Of a DNA stretch of 34,426 nucleotides, positions 8,270-16,616 are shown piece after piece; positions within the stretch are counted from its first letter, which is position 1, and each line of letters opens with the position of its first letter. Origin of the DNA: Curvibacter gracilis ATCC BAA-807 (GTDB taxonomy: Bacteria > Pseudomonadota > Gammaproteobacteria > Burkholderiales > Burkholderiaceae_C); NCBI RefSeq assembly GCF_000518645.1, contig NZ_JADZ01000045.1, positions 1 through 34,426 on the forward strand, in the 5' to 3' direction. The position numbers and the translations under genes are program-made. The notes beneath the pieces were generated by a model. It ran no database searches. It was not told the DNA's origin and saw only the letters and a program-made list of their open reading frames with translations.

Positions 8270-9531
8270 AGATCCTCTCCCACAATGCGTTCAATTTCTG
8301 CCAGCCGCATCTGTGCGTTCATGCCCGCGGCGACCTGGTTCAACTTGGCTTGGCGAATCTGCTTCTGAGCGTCCAACAACGTGGCGAAGTCGACTTTGCC
8401 GGACTCATACCCGGCCAACGCCGATCGAAACGTCAATTCGGACTGAGGCAACAGGCTGTCGGCAATCAACCCCAGCGTGCGCCTGGAGGCTTCCAGGCCC
8501 ACCACGTTCTCATAGAGGTCGGCCAAGATTTGTTTGCTGACCTGTTCTTGTCGAGAGCGGGCTGCATCCAGCATGGCTTCAGATTCGCGCTCCTGCGCGC
8601 GCCGGCTGTCTTGCTGCAGGGGAATATTGAGTTCGAGCATCAGCTCCCACTCACGGAACGAGCCACCGTACTGAATGGGGGAGACTCCCACCGTGAAATC
8701 GGGATATCGGTTCTTGTAGACCAGCTCCCGGTTCTTTTCAGCAGCCCTGATTTGAAAGGCTTCTGTTCTGAGAAGCGGGTTGTGCTCACGTGCGCGTTGC
8801 TCCAATGCAGGAAAGCTTGAGCACTCGGGCGCAGGCAAAGATCGGATCTGCTCAGGCTCAGCCAAGGCTTCGGCAGCAGAGCGACCGATGAGCGCATTCA
8901 ACTTGCCCAGGAGTTGCCTGTGCTCGGTGTCCAGGTTGATCAACTCGGTGCGCATGGCTGTTTGCTCCAACTGAGCCCGAATCACATCCTGCTGGGCCGC
9001 CAGACCACCGGCATAGCGCGCTTGGGCCACCTTTTCGAGTTGAACCATCAGATCAAGGATCTCCTGGTTCAATCGCCTGTTTTGACCGTGGTAGTAAAGC
9101 TGCGCGTAAGTCGCCTTGATTTTGGATGCCAGCTCGTTCCATGTGCCTTCAGCACGCCCTCGCGCAGCATCGGCTTGCGATGTGGCCACCTCTCGTTTCA
9201 GTTCGCGCTTGCCTGTCCACGGCAGATCCTGCATCAACAGGTAACGCGTGCTGCCCACGCGCCCAGGGAGCAGTGTCGGATTTTGATCGCCGGCGCGCGT
9301 GATGTCTCGCCACTCTGTGCGGAACTTCGGGTCAGGCAAGGCGCCTGCAGGATCTATTCGCGCTTGGGCTGCCACTACATCAAAGCGCATGCTGGCGTAT
9401 TCAGGGTTACTGTCCCTCGCATACTTCAACAGACTTTCGACACTTTGTCCGAGTTGTGCGTCCTGGGCAAAGCTTGCTGATGCAAGACCAACAGTGAGCG
9501 CAATAGCGCACAAATGGATGCGGTGTCTCAT
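8266..9531 (-). CDS. TolC-family outer-membrane channel of the Cus efflux system
   Basis: A 421-residue outer-membrane efflux protein placed directly before cusBA, so it is the likely CusC-type exit duct. It has a cleavable signal peptide (MRHRIHLCAIALTVGLASAS, cut near FAQD) rather than the lipobox of E. coli CusC. Long helical OEP repeats follow, including LPDPKFRTEWRD and the second-half SELTFRSALAGYESGKVDF. The ATG at 9531 is used; an upstream in-frame TTG at 9543 sits on the stop of the DUF2789 gene and adds only four residues. It overlaps cusB by four bases (ATGA). A second, unrelated-length channel gene occurs at 16617-18050. Confidence 0.88.
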   Translation of the reverse strand: MRHRIHLCAIALTVGLASASFAQDAQLGQSVESLLKYARDSNPEYASMRFDVVAAQARIDPAGALPDPKFRTEWRDITRAGDQNPTLLPGRVGSTRYLLMQDLPWTGKRELKREVATSQADAARGRAEGTWNELASKIKATYAQLYYHGQNRRLNQEILDLMVQLEKVAQARYAGGLAAQQDVIRAQLEQTAMRTELINLDTEHRQLLGKLNALIGRSAAEALAEPEQIRSLPAPECSSFPALEQRAREHNPLLRTEAFQIRAAEKNRELVYKNRYPDFTVGVSPIQYGGSFREWELMLELNIPLQQDSRRAQERESEAMLDAARSRQEQVSKQILADLYENVVGLEASRRTLGLIADSLLPQSELTFRSALAGYESGKVDFATLLDAQKQIRQAKLNQVAAGMNAQMRLAEIERIVGEDL

Positions 9532-9539
9532 ACTGAGGG

Positions 9540-9785
9540 TCAATCCTGCTTGGAGCTTCTCAAGGCGGCATTCAGTTGATCAACAACCTCGGCCCAGTCG
9601 GCGTCTCGCATCAACTCGTCGCGCAGGAGCGCCGATTGAGCAGGGCTCCAAAAGGGCGCGTTTTCCAAGGCGACCTCGGACGCCAACGGGCTGTGCACCC
9701 TCAAAAAGATCTTGATGCTCTCGATATCCGAGGGCAGGCCCAATTGCTTGAACAACTCGGAAAAGCGATGAAAAAACGGATCCAT
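9540..9785 (-). CDS. DUF2789 family protein
   Basis: An 81-residue cytoplasmic protein whose whole length fits DUF2789: it opens MDPFFHRFSELFKQLGLPSD, continues with a Pro/Leu loop (RVHSPLASEVALENAPFW) and ends in the conserved DADWAEVVDQLNAAL. The function of the family is unknown. It sits between the copper ATPase and the cusCBA genes, ending eight bases before the ATG of the channel gene, so it is cotranscribed with them. No metal-binding motif is visible. The start follows a GGAGGG ribosome-binding site. Confidence 0.85.
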   Translation of the reverse strand: MDPFFHRFSELFKQLGLPSDIESIKIFLRVHSPLASEVALENAPFWSPAQSALLRDELMRDADWAEVVDQLNAALRSSKQD

Positions 9786-9832
9786 GGCAGGAAGCCCTCC
9801 AAATCGAAGTTGTTGAATTCTCGAATGCGCGG

Positions 9833-9872
9833 CCTGACGGGAAGATGTGCGGCAGATGACAAACCCGTCAGG
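9833..9872. repeat. Perfect 9-bp inverted repeat between the Cu-ATPase and DUF2789 genes
   Basis: CCTGACGGG (9833-9841) and CCCGTCAGG (9864-9872) are exact reverse complements separated by 22 bases, eight bases after the ATPase stop. There is no T-run on the minus strand after it, so it is not a classical terminator. It could be an mRNA-processing or stabilising hairpin. Part of the loop plus the right arm reads TGACGGGTTTGTCAT on the minus strand, which resembles half of a CusR box, so an operator is also possible. Confidence 0.6.
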
Positions 9873-9879
9873 TCAACGA

Positions 9880-12285
9880 TCAATCGGCTTGCCGCAACCG
9901 CAAGGCATTGCCGATCACAGAGGCTGAGCTGAAACTCATGGCCAGGGCTGCGATCAGCGGGGATAACAGCCAGCCAGTGGCGGGATACAGAACACCGGCC
10001 GCAATCGGGATCCCCAGGGCGTTGTAGAGAAAGGCAAACATCAAGTTCTGTTTCATGTTGCGCACGGTGTCCTCGGACAAGCCGCGCGCAACCACGATGC
10101 CTCTCAAATCACCTTTGACCAACGTGACCTGGGCGCTGTTCACCGCCACATCCGTGCCTGTCCCCATGGCAATGCCCACATCAGCTTTGGCCAAGGCCGG
10201 TGCATCGTTGATGCCATCACCAGCCATCGCGACCACCCGCCCTTCGCTTTGCAGGCGCTGGACCAGTTCCAGCTTGTCCGCAGGCTTGACCTCGCCGTGC
10301 ACCTCGTCAATGCCCAGCCGATTGCCAACGGATCGCGCCGTGGTCAGCCCATCACCCGTGGCCATCACAATGCGCAGCCCCGCTGCTTTGAGCGCCGCCA
10401 GGGCTTCGGGGGTGCTGGACTTGATCGGGTCAGAGACAGCCAACAAACCGATCAGTTTGCCGTCTGAGGCCAAATGCATGACGCTGGCTCCCTCAGAACG
10501 CAAGGCCTCGGCCTGTTCGACCAAGGTTTCGACCGAGATGCCAAGTTGCTCCATCAGCGCCGTGTTTCCCAACGCCAGTCGCCGATCACCGACCTTGCCT
10601 TGAACGCCAATGCCGGTAGCCGATTCAAACTGCTCAGGCTTTTGCAATGGCAGACCACGCTCGCGGGCTGCTCGCACAATTGCGTCGGCCAGGGGATGTT
10701 CACTGCCCTGATCCAGGCTCGCGGCCAAGAGCAATACCTCATTGATCTCATGTCCCGGCACTGGAATGGCGCGATCAAAAGCCGGACGACCTTCGGTCAG
10801 CGTTCCGGTCTTGTCGATGATGAGGGTATCGATCTTGCGCAGGTTCTCGATGGCAGCTGCATCGCGGAACAGCACTCCATGTGTTGCTCCGCGCCCGGTG
10901 GCAACCATGATGGACATGGGAGTCGCCAGGCCCAACGCACAAGGACAGGCGATGATCAGGACCGCGACCGCATTGATGAGGCCGTAGACCCATCGAGGTT
11001 CTGGACCAAACAATCCCCAGGCAAAGAACGTGAGCACGGCAACGGCGATCACGGCCGTCACAAAGTAGCCCGCAACCATATCGGCCATGCGTTGCATCGG
11101 AGCCCGGGACCGCTGCGCTTGCGCCACCATTTGGACGATCTGGGCCAGCATCGTGGCCGAGCCGATGCGCTCAGAGCGCATCACCAGTGCGCCGCTGGTG
11201 TTCAGCGTTGCGCCGATGACCTTGTCACCCACCCTCTTGGTCACCGGTACTGGTTCCCCGGTCAGCATGGACTCATCGATGGAGCTGCTGCCTTCGATGA
11301 CCACACCGTCCACAGGCACCTTCTCGCCTGGCCGAATCCGCAGGCGGTCGCCCACGTGCACATGTGTCAGCGGCACGTCTTCTTCGGTGCCGTCCTCTCT
11401 GATGCGGCGCGCGGTCTTGGGGGCCAGGCCCAACAAGGATTTGATGGCCGCCGAGGTTTGCGAGCGCGCCTTCAGCTCCAACATCTGCCCCAGCAAAGTC
11501 AGCGAAATGATGACTGCCGCAGCCTCGAAATAGACGGCCACACGCCCCATGGAGATGAAGGAGGCCGGAAACACCTGCGGTGCTATCGTAGCGACGACAC
11601 TGTAGACAAAGGCCGCACCGGTTCCCAGTCCGATCAAAGTCCACATATTGGGGCTGCGGTTAAGCAGGGACTGCCAGGCGCGCACGAAAAAAGGGCTTGC
11701 ACCCCACAACACGATGGGCAGTGAAAGACCTAGCTCGATCCAGCTCTGAACCGACATGTCGAACCAGTTGAGCTGGTGACCGAACATGGCCAGAACAAAC
11801 ACAGCTGATGTCAGTGGCAGCGTCCACCAAAAGCGATGGCGAAAATCCCGAAGCTCTGGGTTGTCGTCCTCTTCCAATTCGGGCAACAAGGGCTCCAGCG
11901 TCATCCCGCATTTGGGACAGTTCCCTGGATGGTCCTGCCGGATTTCAGGGTGCATGGGGCAGGTGTAGAGGGCTCCTTTGACGGGGGCCACGTCAACTTC
12001 GGTGGCAGCCCCGGAAGGGGCGTGATCTAGGCATGCTGCGTCACCAGTCTCATGATGGTGGTGTGCATGTTCATGGGTGTGAACCGCTTCCGAAGGCCCC
12101 GGATGGATATAGCGAGCCGGATCCTCAGTGAATTTGGAATGGCAATGGGCGCTACAGAAGTAGTAGGTCCGCCCCTCATAGTTCTGGAGATGGCTTGAAG
12201 TCGCCGTCACTGGCATCCCGCAAACGGGATCATGAAGTGCATCGTCGCTACGTTCGCCTTGCTCGACGTGGTGTTGGTGTGTCAT
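9880..12285 (-). CDS. Cu(I)-exporting P1B-type ATPase with YHS and heavy-metal-binding N-terminus
   Basis: An 801-residue copper-translocating ATPase that pumps Cu(I) from cytoplasm to periplasm. The N-terminus has a YHS domain (DPVCGMPV with YYFCSAHC, about residues 20-55), a His-rich linker ([11 protein letters not shown]), then a [20 protein letters not shown] zinc-ribbon-like metal-binding domain; there is no HMA/CXXC domain. The core shows TGEP, the membrane motif C447-P-C449, phosphorylation site D491 in DKTGT, SEHPLA and [11 protein letters not shown]. The last helices contain LYNALGIP and [15 protein letters not shown], the P1B-1 Cu(I) signature. The ATG at 12285 is chosen for its GGAGTAGGACGG leader; upstream in-frame residues overlap the methyltransferase gene and are not family-like. 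Confidence 0.94.
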   Translation of the reverse strand: MTHQHHVEQGERSDDALHDPVCGMPVTATSSHLQNYEGRTYYFCSAHCHSKFTEDPARYIHPGPSEAVHTHEHAHHHHETGDAACLDHAPSGAATEVDVAPVKGALYTCPMHPEIRQDHPGNCPKCGMTLEPLLPELEEDDNPELRDFRHRFWWTLPLTSAVFVLAMFGHQLNWFDMSVQSWIELGLSLPIVLWGASPFFVRAWQSLLNRSPNMWTLIGLGTGAAFVYSVVATIAPQVFPASFISMGRVAVYFEAAAVIISLTLLGQMLELKARSQTSAAIKSLLGLAPKTARRIREDGTEEDVPLTHVHVGDRLRIRPGEKVPVDGVVIEGSSSIDESMLTGEPVPVTKRVGDKVIGATLNTSGALVMRSERIGSATMLAQIVQMVAQAQRSRAPMQRMADMVAGYFVTAVIAVAVLTFFAWGLFGPEPRWVYGLINAVAVLIIACPCALGLATPMSIMVATGRGATHGVLFRDAAAIENLRKIDTLIIDKTGTLTEGRPAFDRAIPVPGHEINEVLLLAASLDQGSEHPLADAIVRAARERGLPLQKPEQFESATGIGVQGKVGDRRLALGNTALMEQLGISVETLVEQAEALRSEGASVMHLASDGKLIGLLAVSDPIKSSTPEALAALKAAGLRIVMATGDGLTTARSVGNRLGIDEVHGEVKPADKLELVQRLQSEGRVVAMAGDGINDAPALAKADVGIAMGTGTDVAVNSAQVTLVKGDLRGIVVARGLSEDTVRNMKQNLMFAFLYNALGIPIAAGVLYPATGWLLSPLIAALAMSFSSASVIGNALRLRQAD

Positions 12286-12290
12286 CCGTC

Positions 12291-12947
12291 CTACTCCTGC
12301 GCACCTGAGCCGGCCGCCCGGAAACTTGGAATGAACCGGGGCGTTTTCTGGGCATACGCGTCGAAAGCAGCGCCGAACTCTTTGCGCATTTCGGCCTCCT
12401 CCGTCACCGCCAGTCGCCCATACATCAGGAGCAACACGGGAAACATCAACAGCGTCAACAACGTGGGCCATTGCAGCAAAAAGCCCAGCAAGATCATCAC
12501 GAAGGCAACGTACTGTGGGTGGCGCACTCGTGCATAGGGCCCAGCAGTCGCCAATTCGTGGCGACGTTGGGCGTGGTACAGAACATGCCAGGCTACGGAA
12601 AGAAGATAGAACCCGTAGCCCAGAAAGACATAGCTGGCAATATGCAGAACACCGAAATGAGGATCGCCTTTCTCACCAAGCAAGGTGGACCAAAGATGGC
12701 CTGCGTTGTGAGACAAGACGTCGAGGTTGGGGTAAAGCGTTTGCAGCCAACCAGACAACAGATAGATCGTCAACGGGAAGCCATACATCTCGACAAAGAG
12801 GGCCACCACAAAGGCGGAAAAGGCACCAAAGGTTCGCCAGTCGCGTGCAGTCGCAGGCTTGAAGAAACTGAAGGCGAACATGATGAAGATCGCCGAATTG
12901 ATGACCACCAATGACCACAAACCGTAAGCCGACTCCGTGTGATTCAT
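12291..12947 (-). CDS. Isoprenylcysteine-methyltransferase-like membrane protein
   Basis: A 218-residue polytopic membrane protein of the ICMT/PEMT-like methyltransferase family. About five hydrophobic segments precede the family's C-terminal SAM-binding signature [20 protein letters not shown] and the cytosolic E-rich motif [12 protein letters not shown] near the end. Such genes commonly neighbour copper ATPases, but the substrate is not known; bacteria lack prenylated CaaX proteins, so an isoprenoid or lipid-like acceptor is only a guess. The start overlaps the stop of the DUF2933 gene (ATGA), and the stop lies five bases before the ATPase ATG, so all three are tightly coupled. Confidence 0.85.
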   Translation of the reverse strand: MNHTESAYGLWSLVVINSAIFIMFAFSFFKPATARDWRTFGAFSAFVVALFVEMYGFPLTIYLLSGWLQTLYPNLDVLSHNAGHLWSTLLGEKGDPHFGVLHIASYVFLGYGFYLLSVAWHVLYHAQRRHELATAGPYARVRHPQYVAFVMILLGFLLQWPTLLTLLMFPVLLLMYGRLAVTEEAEMRKEFGAAFDAYAQKTPRFIPSFRAAGSGAQE

Positions 12948-13219
12948 GATGGATCTCCTGGGCGTTGAGATTCTGAGCTGTTGGTGTCATCCGGTTTGTG
13001 ATGCCGATGATGTCCGTGGCCCCCATGGCCGTGATGCATGAAGACATGCATGAGTGGGCATGCCAGCAGCAACAAAAATGGCAGCGCACCGACGACGTGC
13101 GCCAAGTGCTCTGTCAACAGGAAATATGCGGCAATACCACCAATCACGATCCACCCGATGGCATAGCGCGAGGACCAGAAGCTGGGGGGGTTATCGTGCC
13201 CCTCATGATGATCATCCAT
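12944..13219 (-). CDS. DUF2933 small membrane protein with His-rich tail
   Basis: A 91-residue protein with two membrane segments (about 20-36 and 43-60: YAIGWIVIGGIAAYFLLTEH and LPFLLLLACPLMHVFMHH) and a His/Gly-rich tail (GHGGHGHHRHH). This is the DUF2933 pattern, found in many copper islands. The function is unknown; the CPLMHVFMHH stretch has potential Cu ligands (Cys, Met, His) at the membrane face. It overlaps the downstream methyltransferase-like gene by four bases and follows the Met-rich gene by 30 bases. The start is preceded by AGGAG (CAGGAGAATCGCC). Confidence 0.82.
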   Translation of the reverse strand: MDDHHEGHDNPPSFWSSRYAIGWIVIGGIAAYFLLTEHLAHVVGALPFLLLLACPLMHVFMHHGHGGHGHHRHHKPDDTNSSESQRPGDPS

Positions 13220-13249
13220 GGCGATTCTCCTGTTGAAGTTGGGAGTCAG

Positions 13250-13714
13250 TCAGTTGGCTGGGGCTGGAGCTGGCATGCGGTCCATCATCATCTGCATCAT
13301 GGACTCCATCATGTCCATTCGCTTTTCCATCATCTGCTGACTGCTCGGCATGCCCGCTTTTTTGGTCTTGTCTGAAGACATCCCCGACATTGAAGACGCT
13401 CCCCCCATTTGCTTCATCATGCTCATGCCGTCTTGCATGAGCTTCATGTGTTCGGCCATCAGTGCCTGCCGCTCCTCAGGCGTCTTCGCCGCAGCCATCT
13501 TGTCGTGCATGGCTTGCATCGCTTTCATGTGCTGGTCCATCGCCCCCATCTTGCCGCCACCCATGGCGCCAGATGCGGGCTTTGGGGCCGGTGCTGCAGT
13601 GGGTGCCGCTGCCTCCGGATGGTGGCCCTTGTGTTCGTCTGCAGTTTGTGCCGATGCCGCCAGTGCGGCTGCAGCGATGCAGAGTCCGATCAATGTTTGA
13701 CGAGTGTTGGTCAT
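13250..13714 (-). CDS. Met-rich periplasmic protein, putative copper-binding
   Basis: A 154-residue secreted protein with signal peptide (MTNTRQTLIGLCIAAAALAA, cut near ASAQ). The mature part has an Ala/Pro-rich linker with HKGHHPEAA, followed by a helical region packed with Met: repeated MxxM and MM pairs such as MGAMDQHMKAMQAMHDKM and a C-terminal MMEKRMDMMESMMQMMMDRM. This composition is typical of copper- or silver-buffering proteins of the periplasm (SilE/PcoE/CopK-like in idea, not in sequence). Family membership is not recognised. The start at 13714 has GGAG six bases upstream; the in-frame ATG at 13726 lacks a proper site. Confidence 0.8.
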   Translation of the reverse strand: MTNTRQTLIGLCIAAAALAASAQTADEHKGHHPEAAAPTAAPAPKPASGAMGGGKMGAMDQHMKAMQAMHDKMAAAKTPEERQALMAEHMKLMQDGMSMMKQMGGASSMSGMSSDKTKKAGMPSSQQMMEKRMDMMESMMQMMMDRMPAPAPAN

Positions 13715-13798
13715 GGCTTTCTCCATTCACGGGTTGACGACGATGAAATTCACATGGGAACCAATAGGCTGGAGGCTCAGCGCCAGCCCGTTGACGCC

Positions 13799-14146
13799 TT
13801 ATTTCTGTGCGGGCTGAATGTCCGTAACGATGAGTTTTCCGCTCTCGTTCATCACCATAAATCGGACCTTGTCGCCGGCCTTGATATTGGTCAAAAGACT
13901 CTTGTCTTTGGCGGTGAACACCATGGTCATACCGGGCATGTCCAGGTGCTTGATGTCGCCATGTTTGATCGTGACCTTGCCAGTGTCCTGGTCGACCTTC
14001 TTGACTTCACCGTCGGTCATGGATGCAGACATCTGTGTCGTCGGCATCTTGCTGGTATCCGTCGCGGCCTGTGCAAAGGCGCCCACAGGCAAGGCTGAGC
14101 CCAGCACCATTGCGGAAATCGCCAAAAATCGAGTGATAGCGTTCAT
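13799..14146 (-). CDS. cusF: CusF-like periplasmic copper-binding protein
   Basis: A 115-residue protein with signal peptide (MNAITRFLAISAMVLGSALP, cut near AFAQA) and a CusF-type OB-fold beta-barrel. The metal-site region reads VTIKHGDIKHLDMPGMTMVF: the His and the two Met of CusF are kept, while the Trp that caps Cu(I) in E. coli CusF is replaced by Met (LDMPGM). This variant is common in betaproteobacterial copper-binding proteins. It would hand Cu(I)/Ag(I) to CusB; note that CusB here has a second, Trp-containing CusF domain of its own. The start follows GAGGAAACC. Longer in-frame upstream sequence is the end of the DUF411 gene region and was not used. Confidence 0.88.
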   Translation of the reverse strand: MNAITRFLAISAMVLGSALPVGAFAQAATDTSKMPTTQMSASMTDGEVKKVDQDTGKVTIKHGDIKHLDMPGMTMVFTAKDKSLLTNIKAGDKVRFMVMNESGKLIVTDIQPAQK

Positions 14147-14153
14147 GGTTTCC

Positions 14154-14636
14154 TCATGAGTAAGAACTGAAGGTTTGAGCTGATCCGTCCTTTTGGACCA
14201 GCAGAACTCGGAAGGGATCGCGGCGTCCCCCGTACCCGGGCCCATCCATTCCAGGTGACCCGATCGGCATGCCCGGTACGGCCAGGCCCAACGCGTTAGG
14301 GCGCTCCTTGAGGAGTCGCAGGATGTCGGTGGCCGGTACGTGACCCTCGATCACGTATCCTTGAACGACCGCGGTGTGACAGGAGCCAAATTGCGCAGGC
14401 ATGCCCAGGCGGGACCTGGTAGCGGTGTTGCCCTGCTCAATGACCGCGACCCTGAAGCCGCTCTTTTCCAGGGTGGCAACCCAGTCTTTGCAGCAACCGC
14501 AGCTAGGGTCCTTCCAGACCTGCATCGCCACAGACGCTGATGTCGCGGCGCCCGCTACAGACATCGCGCCCATGGCAGCAAGGCCCAACAGCAGAGAGCG
14601 TCTTGTCGGCAAATTCGGGATGTACAGATCTGTCAT
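14154..14636 (-). CDS. DUF411 family metal-binding protein
   Basis: A 160-residue exported protein with a twin-arginine-like leader (TRRSLLLGLAAMGAMSVAG) and a DUF411 domain. The N-terminal thioredoxin-like segment VWKDPSCGCCKDWVATLEKS contains the CGCC cluster, followed by SCHTAVVQGYVIEGHVPA and the conserved GLAVPGMPIGSPGM. DUF411 proteins are regularly found in copper and silver resistance clusters and are believed to bind the metal in the periplasm through Cys and Met. It precedes the CusF-like gene by seven bases. The start at 14636 has GGAG ten bases upstream. Confidence 0.87.
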   Translation of the reverse strand: MTDLYIPNLPTRRSLLLGLAAMGAMSVAGAATSASVAMQVWKDPSCGCCKDWVATLEKSGFRVAVIEQGNTATRSRLGMPAQFGSCHTAVVQGYVIEGHVPATDILRLLKERPNALGLAVPGMPIGSPGMDGPGYGGRRDPFRVLLVQKDGSAQTFSSYS

Positions 14637-14665
14637 GCTGGATTCACTCCTTCGTGCGCCAAAAC

Positions 14666-15157
14666 TCACTTCTTGCCAACCTGGACCGTGCCCTTCATGC
14701 CGGCCTCGTAATGACCCGGCATCAGGCAGGCGAAGTTCACTGTTCCGGACTTGGTGAATTGCCAGAGGATTTCCCCCTGCTTGCCCGGGGCGACCGTGAC
14801 CTTGTTCGGTTCATCGTGCTCCATGTCGGGGAACTTCTTCATCAGCTCCAGGTGCTCCAACAATTCCTGCTGAGTACCCAGGCTCAATTCGTGTTTGACC
14901 TGGCCGGTGTTCTTGACAACGATGCGAACGGTCTCTCCCTTCTTGACCTGGATGTCTGAGGGCGTGAAACGCATGTTGTCCCCCATCTCAACCGTGATGG
15001 TGCGGCCGGCCTTGGTGGCCAAGCCAGGCTTTCCAATGGCCGACTCTTCGTCTGAGTGTGCATGACCACCGGAGTGGTTTCCATTGGCAAAGGAGGCACC
15101 GGACATGGCGAGCAAGGCCATCAATGCGAGACTGCGAGTGCTGCGGGTTGTTTTCAT
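14666..15157 (-). CDS. Periplasmic cupredoxin (type-1 copper protein)
   Basis: A 163-residue secreted cupredoxin. The signal peptide ends near GASFA, and a His-rich stretch (NGNHSGGHAHSDEE) follows. The blue-copper fold carries all four type-1 ligands: His89 in VKHELSLG, and Cys144, His149 and Met154 in FACLMPGHYEAGM. A CopI-like role in copper tolerance, as electron carrier or copper scavenger for the adjacent multicopper oxidase, is plausible. It lies 29 bases behind the oxidase and 29 bases before DUF411. The ribosome-binding site is CAGGAAAAGAAA. Confidence 0.9.
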   Translation of the reverse strand: MKTTRSTRSLALMALLAMSGASFANGNHSGGHAHSDEESAIGKPGLATKAGRTITVEMGDNMRFTPSDIQVKKGETVRIVVKNTGQVKHELSLGTQQELLEHLELMKKFPDMEHDEPNKVTVAPGKQGEILWQFTKSGTVNFACLMPGHYEAGMKGTVQVGKK

Positions 15158-15186
15158 TTTCTTTTCCTGAGTAGGTGTGGGTCAGC

Positions 15187-16599
15187 TCAGTGGCCGTTGT
15201 GGGATGTGGGTTTGCGCACCTGCACTTCTGTGGGTGCATTGGGCTTCTGTGCAAGGGGCATCGATTGGCCGCCCTCGGCGCTAAAGCGGGCGGGCTGTGC
15301 CAAGGGCCCTGTGTATTCGTGGGCCACCGTGCCAGGCGGGTGCTTGTACCAACCCGGGTCCTTGTAGTCTCCCCGCTTTTGATCCTTGCGGACTTTCAAG
15401 ACGCTGAACATTCCCCCCATTTCCACGGGGCCGAAGGGACCTTCTCCAGTCATCATGGGAGCGGTGTTGTCCGGGATGGGCATCTCCATTTCGGACATGT
15501 CCGACATCCCCCGTTCGCCCATGACCATGTAGTCGGGGATGAGCTTGTTGATCTTCTTGGCCAGGCCACTGTGGTCAACACCGATCAGGTTGGGGACGTT
15601 GTGCCCCATGGCATTCATCGTGTGATGGCTCTTGTGGCAATGGAACGACCAGTCGCCTTCCTCGTCCGCCACGAATTCGATCTGCCGCATCTGACCAACG
15701 GCAACATCGGTGGTGACTTCGTACCAGCGCGTGTGAGGAGGTGTTGGGCCACCATCTGTGCCCGTGACAAGGAATTCATGACCATGCAAATGCATGGGGT
15801 GGTTCGTCATCGTGAGGTTGCCGACCCGGATGCGCACCTTGTCGCCTAGTCGCACATTGAGGGAATCGATGCCCGGAAAGACCCGGCTATTCCAGGCCCA
15901 CAGATTGAAGTCCAACATCGTCATCGTCTTGGGTGTGTAGCTGCCTGGGTCGATGTCGAAGGCGTTGAGCAAAAAACAGAAGTCGCGCTGCACTTCATCA
16001 ATCAGCGGATTCTTGGCCTTAGGATGGGTCACCCAGAAGCCATACATGCCCATGGCCATCTGGACCATCTCGTCAGCATGCGGGTGGTACATGAAGGTCC
16101 CCGGCCGACGAGCGACGAATTCATAGACGAAGGTCTTGCCAGGTGGAATGGAAGGTTGCGTCAGCCCAGAAACACCATCCATGCCGTTTGGAAGGCGCTG
16201 CCCATGCCAATGGACAGCGTGGTGCTCAGGTAGTTTGTTGGTGACATAGATCCGCACCCGATCGCCCTCGACCACCTCGATCGTGGGGCCTGGGCTTTGG
16301 CCGTTGTAGCCCCACAGATGCGCCTTGAAGCCCGGTGCCATCTCACGCACCACGGGTTCAGCGACCAGATGGAACTCCTTGACACCCTGGTTCATGCGCC
16401 AAGGCAAGGTCCATCCGTTCAAGGTCACCACCGGGTTGTAGGGCCGGCCGCTGTTGGGCACCAATGGCGCCATGGTTTCAGCGGAGCTTTGAAGAATTGG
16501 TTCGGGCAAAGCGGCCATGGCCACACGGTTGACGGCAGCCGCCGCAACGGCCCCACCGGTCAGACCCGCGTACTTGAAAAATTCTCGTCTGGATGTCAT
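15187..16599 (-). CDS. Multicopper oxidase, Tat-exported
   Basis: A 470-residue periplasmic multicopper oxidase that probably oxidises Cu(I) to Cu(II). The N-terminus TSRREFFKYAGLTGGAV is a twin-arginine signal, as expected for a cofactor-loaded oxidase. All copper ligand motifs are present: H130-W-H132-G, H172-P-H174-AD, H267-PMHLHGHEF and H320-C-HKSHHTMNAM (type-1 axial ligand probably M331). After the last domain comes a Met-rich stretch (about residues 361-395: MVMGERGMSDMSEMEMPIP). At 470 residues it is shorter than the ~600-residue PcoA/CopA type, so it is better called a copper oxidase than CopA. It lies 17 bases behind the outer-membrane channel gene. Confidence 0.9.
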   Translation of the reverse strand: MTSRREFFKYAGLTGGAVAAAAVNRVAMAALPEPILQSSAETMAPLVPNSGRPYNPVVTLNGWTLPWRMNQGVKEFHLVAEPVVREMAPGFKAHLWGYNGQSPGPTIEVVEGDRVRIYVTNKLPEHHAVHWHGQRLPNGMDGVSGLTQPSIPPGKTFVYEFVARRPGTFMYHPHADEMVQMAMGMYGFWVTHPKAKNPLIDEVQRDFCFLLNAFDIDPGSYTPKTMTMLDFNLWAWNSRVFPGIDSLNVRLGDKVRIRVGNLTMTNHPMHLHGHEFLVTGTDGGPTPPHTRWYEVTTDVAVGQMRQIEFVADEEGDWSFHCHKSHHTMNAMGHNVPNLIGVDHSGLAKKINKLIPDYMVMGERGMSDMSEMEMPIPDNTAPMMTGEGPFGPVEMGGMFSVLKVRKDQKRGDYKDPGWYKHPPGTVAHEYTGPLAQPARFSAEGGQSMPLAQKPNAPTEVQVRKPTSHNGH

Positions 16600-16616
16600 T
16601 GAATTTGCCTTGGTGA

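Noticed and set aside
7397-8368. 323-codon open frame on the plus strand
   Set aside because: Antisense to cusB; translation shows no known fold, whereas cusB is complete.
10474-11724. 416-codon open frame on the plus strand
   Set aside because: Antisense shadow of the Cu-ATPase, whose frame carries all catalytic motifs.
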